This document shows positions 1 through 8,988 of a stretch of 64,000 nucleotides of DNA, one piece after another. Location of the stretch: assembly GCA_965217615.1 (NCBI GenBank), contig CBDCIT010000032.1, positions 1-64,000 on the forward strand, given 5' to 3'. Position numbers and translations under genes: made by a program. The notes under the pieces are model-generated. The model was not told where the DNA came from, made no database searches, and saw only the letters and a list, made by a program, of their open reading frames with translations. Numbering within the stretch: position 1 is the stretch's first letter; each line of letters opens with the position of its first letter. Origin of the DNA: CAVOAK01 sp965217615. GTDB taxonomy: Bacteria > Pseudomonadota > Alphaproteobacteria > UBA8366 > CAVOAK01.

Positions 1-453
1 TTGCTCGGCGTTCTGGCCATTACACTGTCAGAGCGTCGTAGTGTATCTGCGCAAGACGCGACATCGTTTGCGCGATCGGCCGTTGCCATTGAAACGCAGA
101 CCGGTCTGCATCGATTCACCATGGAATTGGCGAAAGCGCCGGCGCAACATGCGCGCGGCCTTATGGGACGGCAGTCGCTTGCGGCGGATGCCGGTATGCT
201 CTTCATCTACCCGAGGCCGCAGCGCGCGGCGATGTGGATGAAGGACACGCTTTTGCCGCTGGATATGTTGTTTGTCAGATCCGACGGTGTAATCGACAGC
301 ATTGTAGAGCGGGCGACGCCGATGTCGCTGGCATCGATCCGCGCGCAACGGCCGGTGCGAGGCGTGGTCGAGGTGAATGCCGGGACCGTTAAACGCTTGC
401 AGATCAAAGCCGGCGATCGTGTGCTCCATGAGGTGTTCGGAAACGCCGACTAG
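1..453 (+). CDS. DUF192 family exported protein
   Basis: The frame begins with TTG at the first base of the window, so the true start may lie upstream. The 150-residue product has a hydrophobic N-terminal stretch consistent with export. It is followed by a DUF192 domain (about residues 35-146) recognisable by RGLMGR, the MWMKDTLLPLDMLF segment and the C-terminal GVVEVNAGT. DUF192 proteins are small, often periplasmic beta-barrel-like proteins of unknown function. The next 124 bp hold no gene before IS1182-like copy A. Family call is firm; biochemical role unknown. Confidence 0.85.
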   Translation: MLGVLAITLSERRSVSAQDATSFARSAVAIETQTGLHRFTMELAKAPAQHARGLMGRQSLAADAGMLFIYPRPQRAAMWMKDTLLPLDMLFVRSDGVIDSIVERATPMSLASIRAQRPVRGVVEVNAGTVKRLQIKAGDRVLHEVFGNAD

Positions 454-577
454 GCAGACATTGTCCGCGCTGCCGGCCGTAGGTCGAATCGCCACCGCCG
501 CCTTCGGCAAAAGCAAAGTTCCCGCCAACATCGCCACCGGCTTTTGTGCATCCGCCGCTATGAGTTAGTTGGGGTAG

Positions 578-1510
578 CAGCCCGTTGATTAAGTCGGCGC
601 CGTCTGATTCTCTGGTTCCCTGATTTGCAGGGGGGTTTGCCGATGGCGATGGGACGGCAGAAGGCTGGTCAGGGGGATCTGATGGTGAGCTGGTCGGAGA
701 TGCCGCGCTCTCCGGGTCATGTGTTTTATGACCGCCTGCAGTCGGTGCTGATCGAGGGCGGCTTCGACGCCTTTGCCGAGGCGAGCTGCCGGCCTTATTA
801 CGCGGCCCGGATGGGCGCGCCCTCGGTGCCGCCCGGGCGCTATTTCCGGATGCACCTGGTGGGCTACTTCGAGGGCATCGACAGCGAGCGCGGTCTGGAG
901 TGGCGCTGCTCGGACTCGCTTTCGCTGCGGGCGTTCCTGCGACTGGGGAGCCGTGATCGGGTACCGGACCATTCCTGGCTGTCACGGAGCCGCACGCGCC
1001 TGCCCCATGAAGTCCACGCGGCGGTCTTCGACTGGGTTCTGGTGCTGATCGCCGAGGCGGGGCTGATCAAGGGCGAGCGCATCGCGTCGATGCCTCGACC
1101 ATGGAGGCCAACGCGGCGCTGCGGAACATCGTGCGGCGCGCCAACGGCGAAGGCTACCGGGAGATGCTGGAGCGCCTGGCCCGGGAAAGCGGGGTCGAGA
1201 CACCCACGGCCGAGGACCTGGCGCGTCTGGAGCGGAAGCGCAAGGGCAAGAAGCTTTCCAACACGGATTGGGTTTCGAAGAGCGACCCCGAAGCCAAGAT
1301 CGCCAAGATGAAGGACGGCACGACGCATCTGGCCTACAAGCCCGAGCACGCGGTAGATCTGGACACCGGCGCGGTGGTGGCGGCCGAGCTGCACCCGGCC
1401 GATGAGGGCGACACCACGACGCTTTCCAAGACCCTGGCGAAGGCCGAGGCAAACCTCGGGGCGGTGGATGCGGCACCGACGGCGGAGGACCCGGCCGAAT
1501 GCGTCGCCGA
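578..1510 (+). mobile_element. IS1182-like element copy A, 3' end missing
   Basis: The left terminus CAGCCCGTTGATTAAGT at 578 is identical to that of copies C and D and complementary to the copy B terminus at 11263. The element runs to 1510 and then stops abruptly at the IS256 copy 1 terminus. The remaining third (about 510 bp, including the right inverted repeat) is absent on the far side of IS256 copy 1 and is not found elsewhere in the window. A one-base deletion near 1085 also breaks its reading frame. Copy A is therefore dead twice over. The missing half implies a deletion or rearrangement at the IS256 boundary, not a simple nested insertion. Confidence 0.9.
643..1510 (+). pseudogene. 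IS1182-like transposase, frameshifted and truncated
   Basis: The start is the ATG at 643, giving MAMGRQKAGQ as in the intact copies. The frame is open to about 1084, where GCGCATCGCGTC replaces GCGCATCGGCGTC. The product then continues in another frame (MEANAALRN from 1101) to the IS256 junction. The N-terminal DUF772-type transposase domain and the first part of the DDE domain are recognisable. The C-terminal part with ADKGYHS and the downstream catalytic region is lost. Confidence 0.88.
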
Positions 1511-2904
1511 GGTTGTGTCTCGAAAGTGGTGGAAATTGGTTTTGGCGCCTCTCCGAGCGGGCTGAGTTTTGCGGCGGTCAGGCCGCTCGGTCAAGGGTTT
1601 CGTCGGCGATTAGCTGATCGAGGGTTTCCCATCCATCGACTTTGCGCATCTGGATTTGGCCGGAAGCGAGGAGCGCCCAGAGGAGCATCGGCACTGTTTC
1701 GGGACACGGCAGCACGGTCTGTGTTTTGATCCGGCGCTTGAACTCCTCGTTGAGACGCTCAATGGCGTTGGTCGTTCGGGCTGATTTCCATTGGCTCTTG
1801 GACAGGCGCGTGAAGGTAAAGAGCTTGTCGCCCGCTTCTGCGAGGCTGTCCGCGACGGCCCTGCATTTCAGCCGCCACTTGCGGACAAACGTCTTGCGGC
1901 GGGTTTCCACCTCGGAGGCAGTGTCGGCATAGATCATATCGCGGTAATCTTCGCTCAGCTCGTCATGCATGTGTTTGGGAGCATGACCCAGAAGGTTGCG
2001 GTGCTTGTGCACGGTGCAGCGTTGAACGGGAAGGTCATCGCCCCAAAGCGCCGACAGAGCCGCCTCCAGTCCCGGCGCGCCATCGACGATGACAAACCCG
2101 GGCCGTTTCAGTCCACGCGCATCAAGGTCGTCGAGGAACTGGCGCCACGCCGCCTGGCTTTCTCCGCCCATATTCCCGATCGAAAGCAAGACCTTCTGGC
2201 CATCCCGGCGCACCCCTATAGCCGCGAGAACCGAGATGTTGGTGGCCTTGCGATCCAGTCGGGTCTTGATCACAGTACCGTCAAGGATCAGCCGAACGAT
2301 ATCCTCATCCGCGAGGCCACGGCTGCACCAGGCGTCCCAATCGACCTTCACCTTGCGCCACGCCCGGCTCACAACGTCCTTGCTCACAGCACCCCGGAAG
2401 AGCCCGAACAGCGCGCGTTTCACCCGCCGCGTGTTGGTTCCGGACAGATACACCGAAGCGATCAGCGCCTCGGCCTTTCTGGTCAGCCGCTGGTAGCGCG
2501 GCAGCGCCCGCGAACGCCATTCCGACGCCCGACCGTCTTCCTCAACGATCCGTGCACGCGGCACGCTCACCCTCTCGGTCCCGAATGTCCCCGTCAGTTG
2601 CCGCTCCCGGTGCCCGTTCCGATACCCTTGCCGAAGCGCGTCCTCTCGACCGTATCGGCAGCGCCCGAGAAACTGCGCAAGTTCCTCCTCAAAAACGGCC
2701 TCGATCGTGGATCTGATGTTCTCCTGCAGCCGGTCCTCGAGCGGATCATAGCCGGCGTCATTGGCCAGTAGCGAAAGCGCGGAAGTCTCGGTAGTGTTCT
2801 TCATGGCGTGATCTCCTTGGCGGTGCTAGCCGCCGGTTGGGTGGTTGTCTTGTCACCCGGAGATTACGCCATCCTCAAATTTCCACCACTTTCGAGACAC
2901 AGCC
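1511..2904 (-). mobile_element. IS256-family element copy 1
   Basis: The element is 1394 bp with imperfect terminal repeats GGTTGTGTCTCGAAAGTGG (left) and, on the other strand, GGCTGTGTCTCGAAAGTGG (right). The bases flanking the two ends do not match (GTCGCCGA on the left, CTACGGGG on the right), so there is no target duplication. The left neighbour is a truncated IS1182-like copy. The right neighbour is prophage-side DNA. This suggests that one flank was lost by recombination after insertion. Confidence 0.93.
1578..2804 (-). CDS. IS256-family transposase (copy 1)
   Basis: This 408-residue Mutator-type DDE transposase starts at MKNTTETSAL. Motifs seen are LILDGTVIKTR (first Asp), FVIVDGAPGLEAAL (second Asp), the CTVHKHRNLLGH Cys/His region and ARTTNAIERLNEEFKRR (Glu). 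Length is normal for the family and the frame is intact, so it could be active. It shares the variant residues RRKTF and WETLDQ with copy 4, which marks the two as a sister pair. Confidence 0.95.
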   Translation of the reverse strand: MKNTTETSALSLLANDAGYDPLEDRLQENIRSTIEAVFEEELAQFLGRCRYGREDALRQGYRNGHRERQLTGTFGTERVSVPRARIVEEDGRASEWRSRALPRYQRLTRKAEALIASVYLSGTNTRRVKRALFGLFRGAVSKDVVSRAWRKVKVDWDAWCSRGLADEDIVRLILDGTVIKTRLDRKATNISVLAAIGVRRDGQKVLLSIGNMGGESQAAWRQFLDDLDARGLKRPGFVIVDGAPGLEAALSALWGDDLPVQRCTVHKHRNLLGHAPKHMHDELSEDYRDMIYADTASEVETRRKTFVRKWRLKCRAVADSLAEAGDKLFTFTRLSKSQWKSARTTNAIERLNEEFKRRIKTQTVLPCPETVPMLLWALLASGQIQMRKVDGWETLDQLIADETLDRAA

Positions 2905-3390
2905 CTACGGGGAGTCCAACAGACAGTCCGATAGAGACGCATAGTCTAATTAGTCAGACTGAGTCCGGCAGTCAGTCCGGCACCCTCATAAATAATTCCG
3001 AATTAAATGGCTCGAAACAGGGAAGGGGAAAGAGGGCGAAAGCTGCGTACTCTTGACCGCTCCGCGCACACCCGCGCGACGGCCCGGAAGCAGGCCCACA
3101 ACGCGATCCGCAGTTCGCTGACACGTATGTCCGCAGGGAGCCTACGAATCCATTTCTAGTTAGCGGAGAGCGCGACTGGTGGCCGTTGGCCTTGCGGCTG
3201 GTATGGAAGCCTATCGGTGTGCGCTCGTGGCTCGCCAGCGCCGCTCCCCGTGTGCCGCAATCTGTCTCAATTCAAGCCACTTTGCCACCATGGTTTGCCA
3301 ATACGGCACCGAGAAGCACCGCCTAGCGTGGACTTCCCCACTGATATTAATCAGTTTCAATCCCTGGTTGAAGGTTCCATAGTCCGATCT
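2905..3390. other. Prophage edge with no convincing gene
   Basis: The first 100 bp contain an irregular cluster of AGTC/AGTCCG motifs (AGTCCAACAGACAGTCCG, then GAGTCCGGCAGTCAGTCCGG), including the short inverted repeat AGTCT...AGACT. After that I see only a short basic ORF at 3007-3159 (50 residues, MARNREGERGRK...), with no clear ribosome binding site and no recognised family. It could be a small phage gene or chance. Confidence 0.4.
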
Positions 3391-3582
3391 ATGGACGACA
3401 TGGACGATGCCACCAATACTCAATTGACGTTCACGGCCGCCGAAGGCCGGATGCTGGCCGCGTGCGTTGCCGAGGCCGTTAGCGCGGCGTTTGCCGGTCT
3501 GCCGATGGCTTGTGAGTTCGACCCGGCGAGCGGCGTGTTCACGCTTCGGGCTGTGATCCCGGACGACCGGGTGCTGCATTGA
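3391..3582 (+). CDS. Small acidic protein, possibly phage
   Basis: The ATG at 3391 opens a 63-residue frame beginning MDDMDDATNTQLTFTAAEGR and ending DDRVLH. No family is recognised. The composition is balanced and looks like coding sequence. It sits just upstream of the virion-type gene block, on the same strand. The 267 bp that follow (3583-3849) hold no gene that I can support, only a C run and a T run. No clear Shine-Dalgarno sequence precedes the start, so confidence is moderate. Confidence 0.45.
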   Translation: MDDMDDATNTQLTFTAAEGRMLAACVAEAVSAAFAGLPMACEFDPASGVFTLRAVIPDDRVLH

Positions 3583-3947
3583 TTTTCGCGCCAGCCACCC
3601 GGCAGAAAAACTTTCCTGTGCCTGAAAAAGGTCAAGTGGGATCCTATTTCCGTAAATCGTCGGACGGGGCGGGAAGGAAACAGCTTCAAGATGTCTGCAT
3701 GACACCCCCCCCTCCACTGTGGCGATTTTTTCTGTCCCAGGCGTCGCAGGCAAAAGGGGTCCCCGGCTAATCCGTTCGCAGCTCCGGGCAAACGAGTTCG
3801 CGAAATATTTTCAAAATTTTGTACTGCGGATTGAGGAAGGGAGTCGGCAATGTATATTGCAGGCCTAGACGCACAGTCGCGTAAGGAAGTCCCAGCGTTT
3901 GACCTTGGGGTGGTCGCGGCGTCTGCAAGCGATGGAACAAAGGTTTA

Positions 3948-4974
3948 CCTGCTTATCCGTGACAGTCCGCTTGGGAAGGCATATGTTCTTGGTACGTTCC
4001 TGACGAGGGAGGTCACGGATATGGGGTTCAAGGTTGCATCGCGGGTGCGCGGGTTGAGCGACGAGGCGTTTCGCGAAGCCTTCGGCGCCGAGGAGCAGTG
4101 CCGCTCGGCATTGTCCCGGCTGCGCTGGCCGGACGGCTTCGTCTGCCCCGCCTGCGGCCATCGCGGGCATTGTGTGCTGGCGGGCCGGAGCCTCTACCAA
4201 TGCAACCGGTGCAAGAAGCAGACATCCTCCACGGCGGGCACGATCTTCCACGCCACCAAGCTGCCGCTGACGCTGTGGTTCGCGGCCGTCCACCTGATCG
4301 TAACGGCGAAGAACGGGATTTCCTCGGTCGAGCTGGGGCGCCGTCTCGGGGTCAAGCAGCCGACCGCCTGGACCATGAAGCACAAGATCATGGCGGTGAT
4401 GGCGCGGCGCGAGGCAGACACGCCGCTGTCGGGGCGGGTGGAGATGGACGATGCTTACCTCGGCGGCGCGCGCGCCGGCGGCAAGCGGGGCCGTGGCGCG
4501 CCGGGCAAGACGCCCTTCGTGGCGGCGGTCTCCACCAGCCCCGAGGGCCGGCCGCGCAAGGTCAAGCTGGTCCCGGTCAAGGGCTTCCGCAAGCGCGAGA
4601 TCGCGCGCGGCGCCAAGCGCTGGCTGGCCCCCGAAAGCGAGGTCCTCACCGACGGCCTGCGCTGCTGGAACGCGCTCGACGGGGTCGTCGGAAGCCATCG
4701 CGCGATCCGCACCGGCTCCGGGCGGCAGGCCGCCCGCATGGCGCCCTTCAAATGGGTCAACACGACGCTCGGCAACATCAAGAGCGCGATCACCGGAACC
4801 TACCGCAAGCTCGGCCCCGATCATGCCCAACGCTACCTCGCCAGCTTCGCCTGGCGATACAACCGGCGCTACCAGCTCAACACCATGATCCCGCGCTTCG
4901 TTCACAGCGCCGCACGAACCAATCCCATCCCATACCGGGCGCTCATCGCTGGATGACTTTCATGGATAAGCAGG
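3948..4974 (+). mobile_element. IS1595-family element
   Basis: This 1027-bp element has ends CCTGCTTATCCGTGACAGTC (left) and CCTGCTTATCCATGAAAGTC (right end, other strand). It is flanked by the perfect 8-bp direct repeat AAGGTTTA at 3940-3947 and 4975-4982. An 8-bp duplication is typical of the IS1595 family. Removing the element and one repeat restores the host frame, which shows the exact insertion point and orientation. Confidence 0.95.
4021..4956 (+). CDS. IS1595-family (ISXO2-like) transposase
   Basis: The product is 311 residues from the ATG at 4021. An N-terminal zinc ribbon (CPACGHRGHC...YQCNRCKKQ) is followed by a helix-turn-helix-like region (SSVELGRRLGVKQPTAWTMKHKI). The ISXO2-type DDE domain includes VEMDDAYLGGA, LTDGLRCW and the terminal FAWRYNRRY. 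The frame is intact, and it is the only copy in the window. The longer frame starting at 3850 is host sequence fused through the left terminus. Confidence 0.95.
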   Translation: MGFKVASRVRGLSDEAFREAFGAEEQCRSALSRLRWPDGFVCPACGHRGHCVLAGRSLYQCNRCKKQTSSTAGTIFHATKLPLTLWFAAVHLIVTAKNGISSVELGRRLGVKQPTAWTMKHKIMAVMARREADTPLSGRVEMDDAYLGGARAGGKRGRGAPGKTPFVAAVSTSPEGRPRKVKLVPVKGFRKREIARGAKRWLAPESEVLTDGLRCWNALDGVVGSHRAIRTGSGRQAARMAPFKWVNTTLGNIKSAITGTYRKLGPDHAQRYLASFAWRYNRRYQLNTMIPRFVHSAARTNPIPYRALIAG

Positions 4975-5331
4975 AAGGTTTATATTTACGTCCAGGCTAA
5001 CGGCGCGATTGCCGTAAACCGGATGGCGCAAATCCGAGCGAACTATCAGGCCACGACGTCCACGACCGAGCAGATCGGGGCGTCCCTCGGTGTTGCGACC
5101 GCAGCTTTTGCGAACAACGAGTACGGCTGGGTTTAGGTGTTTGGCGTTGCCGACGGACGGGCCGGAGGCTCGATCAGTGCCGGGAATGGTCTCAACCTTC
5201 ACTCGGTTGCTGGCGAGGTCATCGCGAGTGCATCAAACCCGGAGATCCTTGGGGCGTTTTCGATTGGCGCTCTTGCGGACAATGGCGTTGGGCCGCTGCA
5301 ACTTAACTTCCCGGTTCTGCGGGCATAGGCG

Positions 5332-6234
5332 ATGGCAGTTAAGGCAAAATTGAAACAGACTGAGGAGACGCTTTTGAGCGTTTGCGAAAACCTACGCACG
5401 GGAATTTCGTTTACGCGGAGCTGCAAAGTTTCGGGGATATCCAAACAAACAGGGTTCGCTTGGCGCAGTTCCGGGTGGCAGGCGATTGAGGATGCAGACC
5501 CGGATTCGACCGAGGCCATTTCTTTTGTGGCGAAATTTGCACTTGAGACCGAGCTGGCGTTAGCCGATTTTCAGCGCCCGTTGATTCAGCGTATCCGCGA
5601 TGGCGCGAGCGGCAAATCCAAGGGCGACTGGCGAGCGGCACAGCAACTCTTGGCGTCAAGATTCCCGGACGAATGGTCCGATCGGACGCATGTTGCAAAG
5701 AGCGGGCGGGTGGAAATATCTGCCGCAATCGCGGTTGAGCACCAGCATGGCTACCGAGAATTTCTGCACATGCGGAATATGAGCGCGGAAGAACTGCAAT
5801 TCGAGATTGAGCGGCTTTCTTCGCAGGTCGATAATGCGACAATTTCGGGTGCAGAACTTGATGCCGAAATAACATTCCTTCAAGCGAGGGTGTCCGCGAT
5901 GGTCAAGGCGAGCGCGGATGGCCGTTCATTTAGTAAGGGCAATTGGTTGGCATTAAATCCGGCTATCCGGCCCACTGCGCACGAGGTCATTGATCTAGAC
6001 GCATACGAAATTAAGGACAATCTGGCTGCAACCGACTCTTCTGCGGTCGTGCCGATTGAGGAAGGTGTGGGAGCCCCCGTCCATGGTTTCGCACCCGCCT
6101 ACGCCGAGGGTGCGGTCGAGCCGCCAGCTATGGCCGCACCCTTGGCACCCCCAACGAGTAGATCAATCGCATTTGATGCCAACTCTGGGTTGGCGTTCAA
6201 CGTGCCAGCGGATGATGAGGATCTTTCGTTGTGA
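5332..6234 (+). CDS. Phage HTH protein, terminase-small-subunit-like N-terminus
   Basis: The product is 300 residues, starting three bases after the preceding gene ends. Residues 20-50 (CENLRTGISFTRSCKVSGISKQTGFAWR) form a helix-turn-helix of the type found in phage terminase small subunits. Residues 95-115 (GDWRAAQQLLASRFPDEWSDR) are also typical of phage or mobile-element HTH proteins. A helical stretch near 145-185 (EELQFEIERLSSQVDN) may be a coiled coil. The C-terminal third is Pro/Ala rich and probably disordered. No terminase large subunit is present nearby. Function is inferred only from the motif and neighbours. Confidence 0.6.
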   Translation: MAVKAKLKQTEETLLSVCENLRTGISFTRSCKVSGISKQTGFAWRSSGWQAIEDADPDSTEAISFVAKFALETELALADFQRPLIQRIRDGASGKSKGDWRAAQQLLASRFPDEWSDRTHVAKSGRVEISAAIAVEHQHGYREFLHMRNMSAEELQFEIERLSSQVDNATISGAELDAEITFLQARVSAMVKASADGRSFSKGNWLALNPAIRPTAHEVIDLDAYEIKDNLAATDSSAVVPIEEGVGAPVHGFAPAYAEGAVEPPAMAAPLAPPTSRSIAFDANSGLAFNVPADDEDLSL

Positions 6235-6455
6235 ATATTCCGCACGGATTTGTTGAGGCGACGCTATCGGACCCGACCGAAAGTCTGCCGGTCGTGATTG
6301 ACGTTGGCGAAGTCGCAGCGGTCAAGCAGGCTTCTCAATATGGGAGAACGACTAAAATCCTAATCGTTCTGAGGTCGGGCGAGACAATTCAATCCTCGAC
6401 ACCGTTCGACGCATTTGTTGAGCGGCTTTCACAGGCCGTAGAAAAGGAAAAGTAG
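6231..6455 (+). CDS. Small phage-block protein, unknown function
   Basis: GTG start overlapping the upstream stop (GTGA). The 74-residue product begins MNIPHGFVEATLSDPTESLP, has a short beta-rich body (KILIVLRSGETIQSS) and ends in a Lys/Glu-rich helix. No family is recognised. The overlap and common strand argue for translational coupling within the phage operon. Confidence 0.6.
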   Translation: MNIPHGFVEATLSDPTESLPVVIDVGEVAAVKQASQYGRTTKILIVLRSGETIQSSTPFDAFVERLSQAVEKEK

Positions 6456-6458
6456 ACC

Positions 6459-6758
6459 ATGGCATCAATTGCAGTGACCACCGCATGGTCGGACCCGTCT
6501 GCAAATCTCACGGCGGATCAGACTTATATTGTACAGAACCGGGCAACCCAGGCCATTCAATTTTTTGAGGGCGCGACGTTCGATGCAACAACGAATGCGA
6601 ATGACGGCGTAATTTTGGTTCCGCTGAGCGATGGCGGCAGCGGCGCAAATTCGATGCGCTGGTCATACGACTCAACGAACATGGTCCGCGTGAGGATGGT
6701 TGCTGCGCCGTTCGGCGGATCGGCAGCGAACCTTTTAGAGTTTGCACTGGCTAGCTAA
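6459..6758 (+). CDS. Small phage-block protein, unknown function
   Basis: The product is 99 residues beginning MASIAVTTAWSDPSANLTAD, four bases after the upstream gene. It is beta-rich and Ala/Asn/Thr rich with no charged N-terminus, resembling small virion accessory proteins, but no named family is recognised. The frame is intact. Confidence 0.6.
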   Translation: MASIAVTTAWSDPSANLTADQTYIVQNRATQAIQFFEGATFDATTNANDGVILVPLSDGGSGANSMRWSYDSTNMVRVRMVAAPFGGSAANLLEFALAS

Positions 6759-6762
6759 TCGC

Positions 6763-7598
6763 ATGGCTCCAATTGTTGAAATGCTCGACAACCGGCTGAT
6801 GGATTTTGTCGGCAGGGATTCGGCCCTTGGGCTTCGAACGTCCCAGGACTACCGGGGGCGTGTTACTGCGGCGATCCCTTCTGGTGGAATCATCCTCAAG
6901 GGTGCCTCGGGCGGGACGGCGCCGGTCACGCTCACCGTATCTAATCTGCCGGTTGGCCTTGCGTTTAACACGACCACGAGAACGATCACGGGCACGCCGA
7001 TTGCCGTCCATGCGACGCGAGGACATATACGGCGACCGATTCGGCAACTCCGGCGGAAGTCGTCAACGTGACATTCCAGTTCCCGGTTGTGGGTTCGACG
7101 GCCGCCATCACGCGCGACGATTGGGACAACCGAGGCTATGGGCGTGAGACGCGGACGACCTACTTGCTCGCCTTGCTTGAAGGCACAGTGAACGTCGGAA
7201 GCGCCAACGTCACTGTCTGGCAAAGGCCGCCGTCTGGTTCCTCGATTGGGATGCTACTCGACGATGACGGTAACGCGCTAACGGACTTGTCCGATATGAC
7301 GTTCACCGCAGCGGGTGAGATGGTCCTGGCCAGCCGCATGACGTTCCTGGTTTCGCAGGACCGTGTGGAGTTGCGCGAGGCCACGACGCCAGATGTTCAT
7401 TTCGGGACCTATATCAGTTCCACGCTCGGCAGTCCGTCGTTGTACCTGCGCACCCTGGCTGATGGCGAAAATGAATTGGCTTGGGACCGAGGGTTCGGAG
7501 CCAACGGACAATGGCGGCGCTCGACTCCTGATATTGGGGCGTTCCTGCAAAGCATCGACAATGGCGTCCGGTATCTTGTCGCGGTGGCTTCGACATGA
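6763..7598 (+). pseudogene. Phage surface or fibre-like protein with Ig-like (He_PIG) segment, frameshifted
   Basis: The ATG at 6763 gives MAPIVEMLDNRLMDFVGRDS. Residues 40-85 (TAPVTLTVSNLPVGLAFNTTTRTITGTP) have the pattern of a putative-Ig He_PIG repeat. At about 7011-7020 the frame is lost. The continuation is in another frame: RTYTATDSATPAEVVNVTF, then a 170-residue C-terminal part from about 7068 (VGSTAAITRDDWDNRGYG...) to the stop at 7598. Without the lesion the protein would be about 278 residues. He_PIG repeats are common in adhesins and phage tail proteins. The exact virion role is inference. Confidence 0.65.
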
Positions 7599-7867
7599 TG
7601 CGACTCGATCAAGTTACGTGGCTTACGCCTGCGCAGCGCGAAGTGCTGGCGAAGCATCATATTAGATCGGCCGAAGCGCTGGCGAGTTTCGAACTGAAGG
7701 ACTCTTTCGTCGACCAAATCCCAATTGACGGACTGCGGCAGTTGGCGAAGCGCGCCCGTCAAGAGCTGGGCACTCCGGACCCGCTGGAAATGATCGGCGC
7801 GGCCGCTGGTCAGCGCGGGCCAGTGCGTTATGCGGGCGGCATGAAATTCGGAGGGCATGATGGCTGA
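7595..7867 (+). CDS. Small helix-hairpin-helix-like phage protein
   Basis: The product is 90 residues, with the ATG at 7595 overlapping the preceding stop. Residues 8-35 (TWLTPAQREVLAKHHIRSAEALASFEL) resemble a helix-hairpin-helix segment. The C-terminus is Gly rich (RYAGGMKFGGHDG). The next gene starts inside its 3' end. The HhH resemblance is weak, and the function is unknown. Confidence 0.55.
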   Translation: MMRLDQVTWLTPAQREVLAKHHIRSAEALASFELKDSFVDQIPIDGLRQLAKRARQELGTPDPLEMIGAAAGQRGPVRYAGGMKFGGHDG

Positions 7868-8237
7868 GATTGAAGACGAAGCTACAACCGATATCGTTGG
7901 CAAGCTCGACCAAGGCGACGAATCGACGGCGCACCCTTCGGCGGCCTTTGGTCCCATGCACGGCGGCAGCGCGACGCTGGACTCAATTCATGCTTCGTCA
8001 GTCACGACGCCCCTCAGCGGCGCAACGATGCACGGCGGGGTAGGAACTGCACCCTTGGGCGCTGGCTACGACGTTCCAACTGACAATGCCGCCGATCTAG
8101 AGAAGATCCGGGCACAAGTGAAAAGGGATCAAGTGGCAACGGCGGAGTCTTTGAGGCGGCACGCGAGGGGCTATGTCGAGCCGAGCGGGCATGTATCCGG
8201 TTTGAGTGAACCAAGCGACGAAAGGATAAAAAGATGA
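7857..8237 (+). CDS. Phage-block protein, unknown function
   Basis: The product is 126 residues from ATG 7857 (or 7860). It has two similar short segments (FGPMHGGSATL and GATMHGGVGTAPLGAGY) and an Arg/Lys-rich helical C-terminus (DLEKIRAQVKRDQVATAESLRRHARGY). It overlaps both neighbours by a few bases, which indicates tight translational coupling. No family is recognised. Confidence 0.55.
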   Translation: MMAEIEDEATTDIVGKLDQGDESTAHPSAAFGPMHGGSATLDSIHASSVTTPLSGATMHGGVGTAPLGAGYDVPTDNAADLEKIRAQVKRDQVATAESLRRHARGYVEPSGHVSGLSEPSDERIKR

Positions 8238-8749
8238 GCAATCCGAATCCAGGTAGCAGCGCGGGCGGTATCGGTCCCGGTCTACATGGCGCTGGCGAAG
8301 CGGCGAGCGATGCCGATTGGGACTCGCCAGATGATGGTAAGGGCATGAGTGTCGAGGATGCCGCCACAAGCGCGTATGACGACCACGACCGCGCCGAAAA
8401 TGGAATTGCCGAGGGCGAGCGTGAACATATGGGTAAGTGGTTGAAATATAACGAAAATTATGCCGGAACTACCGTGCGGGACGGACTGACAAACCTTGTC
8501 GATACCGCCAGCGTTCTGCGAAACGGAAGCCAAGCCGAAAAGCGCCAAATGCTTAATGGCATTATCGACGATCACCACATTTTGCCCGAGCCGACCACTG
8601 AGGCCGCGCCGCAGTATGACGCGAGCGGCGACCCTGATATGGGCCTACCGTCGCGGCCAATACTTGACCCGCAACAGGCCAACGATGCCGTGGCCGAATT
8701 CGTGCAGGCGAACCGGCCGCGGGCGATCCCTCTATACAACAAGCGATGA
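8234..8749 (+). CDS. Phage-block acidic protein, unknown function
   Basis: The product is 171 residues beginning MSNPNPGSSAGGIGPGLHGA. It has a Gly-rich N-terminus, an acidic middle (SDADWDSPDDGKGMSVEDAATSAYDDHDRAENG) and a Pro-rich C-terminus. ATGA overlaps join it to both the upstream and downstream genes. The composition suggests a disordered structural or scaffolding-type protein. That is inference, and no family is recognised. Confidence 0.55.
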   Translation: MSNPNPGSSAGGIGPGLHGAGEAASDADWDSPDDGKGMSVEDAATSAYDDHDRAENGIAEGEREHMGKWLKYNENYAGTTVRDGLTNLVDTASVLRNGSQAEKRQMLNGIIDDHHILPEPTTEAAPQYDASGDPDMGLPSRPILDPQQANDAVAEFVQANRPRAIPLYNKR

Positions 8750-8988
8750 TTGAGGTTGCCGAGGATATGCAACGCAAAGGGCACGCGCCGCATTTGGGAA
8801 CGATGTTCTCGGTCGCGGTACAAGCCGGTCCGCGCTTCAACGAGGGTGTGAAGCGCGCTCAACAGGCCGATCAGGTGGAGAAGGCCAAGGCCGCGAGTGT
8901 CCAGGTTAGCGGTGGTGGAAACAGCACCAGCGCGGCAGGCAAGAGCGCTGACGTAGGCGACATTCTGGACGAACTGGTCCTAAGATAG
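8746..8988 (+). CDS. Small phage-block protein, unknown function
   Basis: The product is 80 residues, ATG overlapping the upstream stop. MIEVAEDMQRKGHAPHLGTMFSVAV leads into a basic/Gln helix (KRAQQADQVEKAKAASVQV), a Gly/Ser linker and an acidic tail (DVGDILDELVLR). The frame is intact. It is directly followed by a heavily damaged gene. Confidence 0.5.
   Translation: MIEVAEDMQRKGHAPHLGTMFSVAVQAGPRFNEGVKRAQQADQVEKAKAASVQVSGGGNSTSAAGKSADVGDILDELVLR

Larger units (their letters stand above)
3850..5328 (+). pseudogene. Phage virion-type protein, split by IS1595 and a nonsense codon
   Basis: The ATG at 3850 follows an AGGAAGGGAG ribosome binding site. The frame (MYIAGLDAQSRKEVPAFDLG...GTKVY) is cut at 3947 by an IS1595-family element. 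It resumes at 4983 once one copy of the 8-bp duplication AAGGTTTA is removed (…GTKVYIYVQANGAIAVNRMAQ). It reads to an in-frame TAG at 5134-5136 and continues in the same frame to 5328 (VFGVADGRAGG...FPVLRA). The repaired product is about 150 residues, Ala/Gly rich, without Cys, like phage head decoration or stabilisation proteins. That role is inference from context only. Confidence 0.75.

Noticed and set aside
1791..2771. Long open frame of 326 codons antisense to the IS256 transposase, repeated in most copies
   Set aside because: It recurs only because the transposase gene recurs. It is the high-GC antisense shadow of a clear DDE transposase, with no ribosome binding site.
2905..3000. Cluster of AGTCCG motifs suspected to be a CRISPR or iteron array
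   Set aside because: The repeats are very short, irregularly spaced and not separated by unique spacers of constant length. No cas or rep gene is nearby.
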